Shown piece after piece: positions 1-4,478 of a stretch of DNA of 6,982 nucleotides; the stretch's first letter is position 1; each line of letters begins with the position of its first letter. The translations under genes were made by a program, and so were the position numbers. The stretch lies in NCBI GenBank assembly GCA_016764835.1, contig JAESRD010000145.1, positions 1 to 6,982 on the forward strand. Reading direction: 5' to 3'. The notes below the pieces were generated by a model that ran no database searches, was not told where the DNA came from, and worked only from the letters and a program-made list of their open reading frames with translations. Origin of the DNA: Paracoccaceae bacterium (GTDB taxonomy: Bacteria > Pseudomonadota > Alphaproteobacteria > Rhodobacterales > Rhodobacteraceae).

Positions 1-1177
1 GGGCCGCGTCTTCGGTTTGCTCGGTCAGCCCAGCCTCGCGCGCGGCCAAGTTTTCGGCGGCGGAACGGGCAGCATCGGCGGCTGTGGCCAGCTTGGCACC
101 GTGGCCCCGGTCTGCCTTTTGCAACTCTTGCTCTTCAACATTAAGCGCGGCAAGGGTTTCTTTGGCATCGGCGTTCAGCGTCGCTTCCCGCTCCAGGTCA
201 CGCTCGATCTGCTCGATCCGGGCGGTCAACGTCTTTATGGCTGCGGTTGCGCGGGCCTCTTCGGCGGCCAGCGCGTCCTTTTCATGGCCAAGCCTTTGGG
301 CGACGGCAGCGGCCACGGCCTCTTCTTCGCGCAAGGCAGGCAAAGCTGTTTCCACATCTGTGCGCGCTGTGGCGGCGCGCGCAGCAGCGCCTTCGGCTTG
401 GGCCGCGGCAACGGCCCGCTCTTTCAGATCAGCCCCGGCGACAATACTGGCCTCTTGCGCCTCGCGCCACCGGCGCAACAACAGCTGCCCTTCGGCTAAG
501 CGCAAGTCAGTGCCAATAATACGGTAGCGCGCCGCCGCCTTGGCTTGGCGGGCCAGTGAGCTGAGTTGGGCGGCGAGGCTTTCGAGCACATCGTCAAGCC
601 GCAGCAGGTTTTGGTCGGCACCGTTGAGCTTCAGCTCAGCCTCATGGCGGCGCTGGTACAGGCCCGAAATACCGGCCGCCTCTTCCAATATCCGCCGCCG
701 CGCTGACGGTTTGGCGCTGATCAGCGCTGCAATCTGGCCTTGGCGCACCAGAGCGGGCGAATGCGCGCCAGTCGAGGCATCGGCAAACAGCATCTGCACA
801 TCGCGGGCGCGCACATCATTACCAGCCGCTTTATAGGCCGACCCTGCGTCGCGGGTGATCCGCCGGGTGATCTCAATGGTATCTTCGTCGTTAAACCCGG
901 CCGGGGCGAGCCGCTCAGAATTATCAATCAACAGCGACACTTCGGCGAAGTTGCGCGCCGGGCGGCTGGCGGTGCCGGCAAAGATCACGTCTTCCATGCC
1001 GCCGCCGCGCATGGCGGTGGGCCGGGTTTCGCCCATGACCCAACGCAAAGCCTCAAGCAGGTTTGACTTGCCACAGCCGTTTGGGCCGACCACGCCGGTC
1101 AGACCATCAGAGATGATCAGATCCGCCGGATCAACGAAACTCTTAAACCCATTTAGCCGAAGCCGCGAAAACCGCAT
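1..1177 (-). CDS. smc: Chromosome segregation protein SMC, N-terminal part (runs off left edge)
   Basis: This is the first 392 residues of an SMC ATPase; the family is usually about 1150 residues. SMC dimers with ScpA/ScpB condense and help segregate the chromosome. The frame is open from the ATG at 1177 to the window edge. The protein opens with the classic RLRLNGFKSF strand, followed by Walker A GPNGCGKS at residues 31-38. The Q-loop region VRQGQI is at 144-149, followed by KPSARRRILEEAAGI at about 156-170, where the globular head passes into the coiled coil. From about residue 175 onward the chain is Ala/Glu/Arg/Leu-rich with heptad character and no breaks, as expected for the N-terminal arm. 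The start fits the family N-terminus exactly, although the Shine-Dalgarno sequence is weak (AGGCAGG just upstream). The gene is divergent from cbtB and is probably a housekeeping neighbour unrelated to B12. The hinge, C-terminal arm and ABC signature lie outside the window. Confidence 0.95.
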   Translation of the reverse strand, partial: MRFSRLRLNGFKSFVDPADLIISDGLTGVVGPNGCGKSNLLEALRWVMGETRPTAMRGGGMEDVIFAGTASRPARNFAEVSLLIDNSERLAPAGFNDEDTIEITRRITRDAGSAYKAAGNDVRARDVQMLFADASTGAHSPALVRQGQIAALISAKPSARRRILEEAAGISGLYQRRHEAELKLNGADQNLLRLDDVLESLAAQLSSLARQAKAAARYRIIGTDLRLAEGQLLLRRWREAQEASIVAGADLKERAVAAAQAEGAAARAATARTDVETALPALREEEAVAAAVAQRLGHEKDALAAEEARATAAIKTLTARIEQIERDLEREATLNADAKETLAALNVEEQELQKADRGHGAKLATAADAARSAAENLAAREAGLTEQTEDAA

Positions 1178-1202
1178 AGCCTGCCTGTTTTTCCTTTTTG
1201 CC

Positions 1203-1239
1203 GATCTTGATATTGGCCCGCCGGATGGGGCTAAGTCAA
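1203..1239 (-). promoter_or_regulatory. Candidate sigma-70-type promoter for smc
   Basis: Read on the minus strand, TTGACT (plus positions 1234-1239) is followed after 18 bases by CAATAT (1210-1215). This would put a transcription start near 1203 and leave a leader of about 25 bases before the smc ATG at 1177. The -35 element is close to consensus, while the -10 matches only partly. Position and orientation fit, but this is a by-eye motif call in a group whose promoters are weakly conserved. Confidence 0.35.
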
Positions 1240-1273
1240 CGCAAGTGCCCACCATCTGGGTTGTTGGGGCGGG

Positions 1274-1282
1274 TTATCCACA
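1274..1282 (+). promoter_or_regulatory. Perfect consensus DnaA-box sequence
   Basis: The nonamer TTATCCACA is identical to the strongest E. coli DnaA-box consensus. It lies in the noncoding region between the divergent smc and cbtB genes, on the distal side of the candidate smc promoter. I found no second full box near it, so it does not look like a replication origin. If functional, it would more likely be a DnaA-controlled transcription site. A chance match remains possible. Confidence 0.4.
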
Positions 1283-1315
1283 AGATATTGCATTTCTGCG
1301 CCGGTCTCAGCCTAT

Positions 1316-1328
1316 TGGTAATTTGCCA
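1316..1328 (+). repeat. Short imperfect dyad (TGGTAATTTGCCA)
   Basis: The 13-mer follows the pattern TGG-N-AA-N-TT-N-CCA, so ten of the thirteen positions agree with the reverse complement. It lies in the smc/cbtB intergenic region, about 70 bases before the riboswitch. It could be a protein-binding half-site pair. No known regulator motif is recognised. Confidence 0.25.
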
Positions 1329-1394
1329 CAGCGTCGCTTCCTGCTCTTTTTGCGGCGAATCTGGCTTGACGCAGACCGCCCCGGCAAAGCACAA

Positions 1395-1594
1395 AGGCCG
1401 GGCAAGGTTCCCCATATGCGGCGCAAAGCGCCACGGGGATGAAACTGGGAATGCGGACGGGTCGATCCAAACAGGAGACCCCAGACCGCAGCCGCCCCCG
1501 CGACTGTACGCGGATCGCGCCCTTCCATATGCCACTGAGCCAATGCTCGGGAAGGCGGAGGAGCGCAATGATCTGCAAGCCAGGAGACCGGCCT
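1395..1594 (+). promoter_or_regulatory. Cobalamin (B12) riboswitch aptamer controlling cbtB-cbtA
   Basis: The conserved cobalamin aptamer blocks occur in the right order. Helix P1 is perfect over seven pairs, AGGCCGG at 1395-1401 with CCGGCCT at 1588-1594. A TCCCC/GGGGA arm (1409-1413 with 1435-1439) encloses a GGCGC-AAA-GCGCC hairpin (1420-1432). The conserved TGGGAA follows at 1446-1451. GCCGCCCCCGCGACTGTA (1491-1508) is the core, with CCGCG/CGCGG (1498-1502 with 1509-1513) forming a helix. GCCACTG...GGGAAGGC (1531-1556) forms the next arm. The B12 box AGCCAGGAGACCGGCCT is at 1578-1594. In this family cobalamin binding lowers expression of the downstream gene, here a cobalt transporter. An unusual point is a long side arm (about 1453-1489) with GCGG/CCGC and GGGTC/GACCC stems. 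Confidence 0.93.
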
Positions 1595-1616
1595 CGCATG
1601 ACGTGAAACCCAAATC

Positions 1617-1642
1617 CCCGTCGGGTGTGACGGGACAGGAGA
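1617..1642 (+). promoter_or_regulatory. Riboswitch expression platform: hairpin abutting the cbtB ribosome binding site
   Basis: CCCGTC (1617-1622), loop GGGTGT, and GACGGG (1629-1634) form a perfect six-pair hairpin. It ends two bases before the Shine-Dalgarno sequence AGGAGA (1637-1642), which is six bases from the cbtB ATG at 1649. No T-run follows, so this is not an intrinsic terminator. Placement points to control of translation initiation. The GGGT of the loop could pair with ATCC (1465-1468) in the aptamer side-arm loop, like the L5-L13 kissing contact known in this riboswitch family; that contact is inferred from base complementarity only. Confidence 0.5.
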
Positions 1643-1648
1643 ACAGAT

Positions 1649-1819
1649 ATGAATACGCAAACACTTAGCACAACACGCAGCGATACCGGTCTGCTGCCGA
1701 TTGCCTTCGCTCTTTTCCTCGGCGCTGGCCTGATCTTTGTCGCGGGCTTTGCCCATGCGCATACAATCCATGATGTGGCCCATGACCAACGCCACGCTAT
1801 CGCTTTTCCCTGCCACTAA
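1649..1819 (+). CDS. cbtB: CbtB, small subunit of the predicted B12-regulated cobalt transporter
   Basis: This 56-residue protein has one membrane segment at about residues 15-35 (LPIAFALFLGAGLIFVAGFA). It ends in a tail crowded with possible metal ligands: H36, H38, H41, H45, H49, C55 and H56. The HDxxHDxRHxxxFPCH ending is the hallmark of CbtB. CbtB and CbtA are predicted to import cobalt into cells that make B12, with the His/Cys tail thought to bind the metal near the membrane. The start is well supported: AGGAGA sits six bases upstream, directly after the riboswitch hairpin. The gene comes just before cbtA. Its transport role is predicted for the family and largely inferred from its regulon. 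The short length is normal for CbtB, so this is a complete gene, not a fragment. Confidence 0.92.
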   Translation: MNTQTLSTTRSDTGLLPIAFALFLGAGLIFVAGFAHAHTIHDVAHDQRHAIAFPCH

Positions 1820-1824
1820 ATTCT

Positions 1825-1872
1825 AGCGCTTCCTGAGCGCTGGTTATGCGACCGGTCTGCGGGCCGGATCGC
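1825..1872 (+). repeat. Two adjacent inverted repeats between cbtB and cbtA
   Basis: The first repeat is AGCGCT (1825-1830), loop TCCTG, AGCGCT (1836-1841). The second is GCGACCGG (1848-1855), an eight-base loop, then CCGGATCGC (1864-1872), which pairs over eight bases with one bulged A. Both fit into the 85-base gap, and the cbtA ribosome binding site lies after them. Neither is followed by a T-run. They may shape mRNA processing or stability between the two transporter genes, or partly stop transcription. Confidence 0.4.
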
Positions 1873-1904
1873 GGGCGCTTTGCTGTGGCAAAAAGGCTTA
1901 TACA

Positions 1905-2585
1905 ATGACCAAACATCTGATGACCTGCGCCTTGTTCGCAGGGCTGGCTGCGGGTGCGCTTGCCGTGCTTTTGCAGCTGACGTTTATTACTCCGTTGCTG
2001 TTCGAGGGCGAGCTGTTCGAGACCGGCGCGCGGGTTCACTTCGCCAATGGAGTGGCCGAATCCCCCGCTGGCGCGCCGCCAGTCTGGGGCGAAATCAGCC
2101 GCCATCTTGGCACATTTGGCATGAACCTGATCTCCTATACCGGCTTTGCCTTCTTGCTCGTCGCGGGCTTTGCGCTGGCTGAGCGCAGCGGCCACGAGGT
2201 GACGGCGCGCAAAGGTGCCATCTGGGGGCTGGCCGGGTTCATTGCCGTCAACCTCGCCCCTGCCTTTGGCCTGCCGCCAGAGCTGCCCGGCACCATTGCC
2301 GCAGAGCTGGGCGCGCGCCAAACTTGGTGGGTTGGCTGCGTGCTGGCCACCATCGCCGGGCTGGCCGCCTTGGGGTTTGGCCGCAGCCCGGTGATCATCG
2401 CCGCTGGCATGGTGCTTATCGCTCTGCCGCAGATCATTGGCGCGCCGCATATCGGCACCTATTTTGGTGTCGCCCCGCCTGAGCTGGCCTCGCATTTTGT
2501 CACCCGCTCCTTGGGTGTCGCGGCGATGAGCTGGACGTTACTGGGCACGATCGCTGGCGGGCTTTGGGCGAACAAACGCGCCTAG
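1905..2585 (+). CDS. cbtA: CbtA, membrane subunit of the predicted cobalt transporter
   Basis: CbtA is an integral inner-membrane protein predicted to carry cobalt across the membrane together with CbtB. The 226-residue chain has hydrophobic segments at about 5-32, 68-92, 104-122, 141-159, 162-180 and 200-222. That gives five or six helices, in line with the family's usual five. The loop after the first helix is long (about 33-66), and the PQIIGAPH stretch at 175-182 leads into an outer loop. The start at 1905 is chosen because AAAGG lies nine bases upstream and the MTKHLMTCALFAGLAAG opening matches the family. It follows cbtB after an 85-base gap holding two inverted repeats and is presumably on the same riboswitch-controlled transcript. 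It converges with the DUF1636 gene, leaving 27 bases between the two stops. Transport direction and substrate come from the family, not from this sequence. Confidence 0.92.
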   Translation: MTKHLMTCALFAGLAAGALAVLLQLTFITPLLFEGELFETGARVHFANGVAESPAGAPPVWGEISRHLGTFGMNLISYTGFAFLLVAGFALAERSGHEVTARKGAIWGLAGFIAVNLAPAFGLPPELPGTIAAELGARQTWWVGCVLATIAGLAALGFGRSPVIIAAGMVLIALPQIIGAPHIGTYFGVAPPELASHFVTRSLGVAAMSWTLLGTIAGGLWANKRA

Positions 2586-2612
2586 GCCGGAACACAGCCC
2601 CTAGCCAAATGT

Positions 2613-2930
2613 CTATCCCGGAATACGGCCAACAAGACAATACCGCAGCGCCCCACATGACCGGGCATCTTCAATAATCCCGCCGGGCGCTGCGGCATAA
2701 AGACGGGCAAAGGCGGCGAGTTCCTCCGCCTGCGCCACCACATCAACCCCGGCAAAAAGATAGGCCGCCTTGCCCTCTTCGCGCACAGATACACTCACCG
2801 GCCGGTCGCAGATATTCATGCAATCGGTCACGGCCACTTCGGCCAGCCCAACCACATACGGGCGCAGCATAGCCGCCGCTTCTTCGGCGCCTTTTGCGCA
2901 GCCACCGCATATCGTCATTCGGGCCGTCAT
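2613..2930 (-). CDS. DUF1636 family protein, thioredoxin-like ferredoxin type
   Basis: This 105-residue soluble protein has cysteines C8 and C11 (CGGC) near the N-terminus, and C37 and C41 (CMNIC) after a helix. That four-Cys layout matches thioredoxin-fold [2Fe-2S] ferredoxins and the DUF1636 family often found beside B12 genes in alphaproteobacteria. Two further cysteines, C92 and C98, lie near the end (RSCGALRYC), before the family-like GRIP ending. The ATG at 2930 is preferred because GAAAGGA lies about six bases upstream; M5 at 2918 is a weaker alternative. The same frame stays open upstream to 3473, but that part lies antisense to cobW and is not real. The gene is convergent with cbtA and divergent from cobW across 60 bases. 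Function is unknown. A metal-handling or electron-transfer role in cobalt or corrin metabolism is inferred from Cys pattern and neighbours. Confidence 0.85.
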   Translation of the reverse strand: MTARMTICGGCAKGAEEAAAMLRPYVVGLAEVAVTDCMNICDRPVSVSVREEGKAAYLFAGVDVVAQAEELAAFARLYAAAPGGIIEDARSCGALRYCLVGRIPG

Positions 2931-2944
2931 GGTCTTTCCTTTCT

Positions 2945-2969
2945 CGCGCCTCAGGTCATACTGAGCGCG
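2945..2969. promoter_or_regulatory. Palindrome in the 60-base divergent promoter region of the DUF1636 gene and cobW
   Basis: CGCG plus CTCAG (2945-2954, with one bulged C at 2949) pairs with CTGAG plus CGCG (2961-2969) around a six-base centre, GTCATA. It sits midway between the two divergent start codons (2930 and 2991). It could be an operator serving both directions, or an RNA hairpin in one leader. No known regulator motif is recognised, and clear -35/-10 elements are not evident. Confidence 0.4.
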
Positions 2970-2990
2970 CCTAACACATCGGAGCCATCC

Positions 2991-4031
2991 ATGCCCGCCA
3001 AAATCCCTGCAACAATTGTCACCGGCTTTCTTGGCGCTGGCAAGACCACGCTGATCCGCCACATGCTGCAAAATGCCGGCGGCCGCCGTATTGCCCTGAT
3101 CATCAATGAATTTGGCGATCTTGGTGTTGATGGCGAGATCCTCAAGGGCTGTGGCGACGAGACTTGCCGGGCCGAAGACATTGTCGAGCTGTCCAATGGC
3201 TGTATCTGTTGCACCGTGGCCGATGATTTTCTGCCAACCATGGAGGCGCTGCTGGCGCGCGACCCGGCCCCCGACCATATCGTGATCGAGACTTCCGGCC
3301 TCGCTTTGCCCCAGCCGCTGCTGCGCGCCTTCTCGTGGCCCGGCATCGCTACGCGGGTCACGGTTGACGGTGTGGTCACGCTGGTGGATGGCAAAGCCGC
3401 CGCCGAGGGCCGCTTTGCTCATGATGTCGCCGCCGTAGATGCTCAGCGCAAAGCTGATGAAGGGCTCAACCACGAGACCCCACTGTCTGAGTTGTTTGAA
3501 GATCAGCTGGCCTGCGCCGATATGATCGTGATCAACAAAGCCGATCTGCTAAGTGAGGCTGAGGCCACAGCTCTCACCGCCAAGCTAGAGGCAGGCAGCC
3601 GCAAAGGCGTGCAAATCTTGCGCGCAACCCATGGGGTGCTCCCAGTTGAGGTTCTGCTCGGCCAAGGCGCTGGCGCTGAGGGTAACATGGAGGGCCGCGA
3701 CGAGGTGCATCACCATGACGACGACGATCACCATCACCACCACGGCCATGACGCATTCGAAAGCTTTGTCGTTGAACGCGGTGAAATCGCCGACCCAGCC
3801 GCCTTTGCAACCCAAGTCGCAGACATCATCAACGCCCATGACATCCTGCGCCTCAAAGGCTTCGTCGCCGTGGCAAACAAACCCATGCGGCTTACTATCC
3901 AAGCCGTCGGCCCGCGCATTGACACTTATTTTGACCGCCCGTTCGGCGCGGACCCGCGCAGCACAAGGCTCGTGGTCATCGGCCAAGCCGGGTTAGACCA
4001 AGCCGCCATCACCGCGGCCCTGCAAGCATGA
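2991..4031 (+). CDS. cobW: CobW, metal-binding P-loop GTPase of cobalamin biosynthesis
   Basis: CobW belongs to the G3E GTPases (COG0523), metallochaperone-like proteins. In B12-making bacteria CobW is thought to supply or protect cobalt for the chelatase step. In this 346-residue protein, Walker A GFLGAGKT is at residues 12-19. The metal site CICC is at 71-74, ETSG (switch/Walker B region) at 100-103, and the base-recognition NKAD at 182-185. A strongly His/Asp-rich stretch at 240-254 (HHH, DDDD, then HHHHHGHD) links to the C-terminal CobW domain at about 256-346. The start is supported by GGAG six bases upstream at 2981-2984. It overlaps the acetyltransferase gene by four bases (ATGA) and lies two genes before cobN. 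No riboswitch precedes it. Subgroup assignment to CobW rather than a zinc-linked relative rests mainly on the cobN context. Confidence 0.94.
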   Translation: MPAKIPATIVTGFLGAGKTTLIRHMLQNAGGRRIALIINEFGDLGVDGEILKGCGDETCRAEDIVELSNGCICCTVADDFLPTMEALLARDPAPDHIVIETSGLALPQPLLRAFSWPGIATRVTVDGVVTLVDGKAAAEGRFAHDVAAVDAQRKADEGLNHETPLSELFEDQLACADMIVINKADLLSEAEATALTAKLEAGSRKGVQILRATHGVLPVEVLLGQGAGAEGNMEGRDEVHHHDDDDHHHHHGHDAFESFVVERGEIADPAAFATQVADIINAHDILRLKGFVAVANKPMRLTIQAVGPRIDTYFDRPFGADPRSTRLVVIGQAGLDQAAITAALQA

Positions 4032-4468
4032 TAGAGGTCGTGCTCGAAAGCCCACACAGCCCCGCCGCCGCCGCACTGCTCAGCCAAAGCCACGCTTTGA
4101 TGCAGGAAATGTTCCCCCCAGAGGAGAACAACTTCCTGTCGCTGGATGAGCTGACAGCCCCCGGAATCAGGTTCTTCATCGCCCGCGAAGGCAGTGAGAC
4201 CCTCGGCACTGGTGCGCTGGCCATCCGCAAGGGATACGGCGAAATAAAGTCAATGTTCACCGCCCCCAGCGCCCGCGGCAAAGGGGTCGCCGACGCGCTG
4301 CTGACGCGCATCATCACTGAAGCCCACGCCCAAAATCTACCGCATCTGCGGCTTGAGACCGGCCCCGGCCTCGACGCCGCCCACCGGCTCTATGCCCGCC
4401 ACGGCTTCACCCCCTGCGGCCCGTTTGGCAGCTATCAGCCCAGCCCGGGCAGCATCTTTTTCGAGTGA
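4028..4468 (+). CDS. GNAT family N-acetyltransferase
   Basis: This 146-residue protein has the GNAT fold signatures. A beta strand leads into SMFTAPSARGKGVADALL, whose R83-G84-K85-G86-V87-A88 is the acetyl-CoA pyrophosphate-binding loop. The later AHRLYARHGF at 118-127 is the typical motif B helix. Such enzymes move an acetyl group from acetyl-CoA to an amine of a small molecule or protein. The substrate cannot be told from sequence. The start codon overlaps the cobW stop (ATGA at 4028-4031) and no Shine-Dalgarno sequence is visible, so translation is probably coupled to cobW. cobN begins ten bases after its stop. Length and the QEMFPPEENNF region resemble small stand-alone bacterial acetyltransferases. 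No known step of the aerobic B12 pathway needs one, so it may be a passenger or an unassigned accessory. Confidence 0.88.
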   Translation: MIEVVLESPHSPAAAALLSQSHALMQEMFPPEENNFLSLDELTAPGIRFFIAREGSETLGTGALAIRKGYGEIKSMFTAPSARGKGVADALLTRIITEAHAQNLPHLRLETGPGLDAAHRLYARHGFTPCGPFGSYQPSPGSIFFE

Positions 4469-4478
4469 GCACTCTAAA

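Noticed and set aside
17..1066. Plus-strand frames opposite smc (for example 17-499, 540-836, 740-1066)
   Set aside because: They are shadows of the continuous SMC reading frame on the minus strand. Their composition is Ala/Arg/Ser-rich with no family features.
1366..1394. TTGACG (1366-1371) as the -35 element of the cbtB promoter
   Set aside because: No acceptable -10 is found at 16-18 bases, and transcription would begin inside or after the 5' strand of helix P1, breaking the aptamer.
1178..1394. A replication origin near the DnaA box
   Set aside because: Only one full box is visible, with no cluster of boxes, no AT-rich unwinding region and no origin-type neighbours such as dnaA, hemE or parAB.
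1617..1634. The hairpin after the riboswitch as a rho-independent terminator
   Set aside because: It is followed by the purine-rich ribosome binding site rather than a T-run, which fits translational control better.
1797..2495. A 232-residue minus-strand frame opposite cbtA
   Set aside because: It is antisense to CbtA, is low-complexity and Gln/Arg/Gly-rich, and has no plausible ribosome site or domain.
2582..2604. Inverted repeat CTAGG...CCTAG between the convergent cbtA and DUF1636 genes as a two-way terminator
   Set aside because: The stem is only five pairs around a 13-base loop and no T-run follows on either strand, so it is too weak to call.
2613..3473. A 286-residue minus-strand frame covering the DUF1636 gene and its upstream extension
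   Set aside because: Only the last 105 residues match the family and follow a good ribosome site. The upstream part is antisense to the conserved GTPase domain of cobW.
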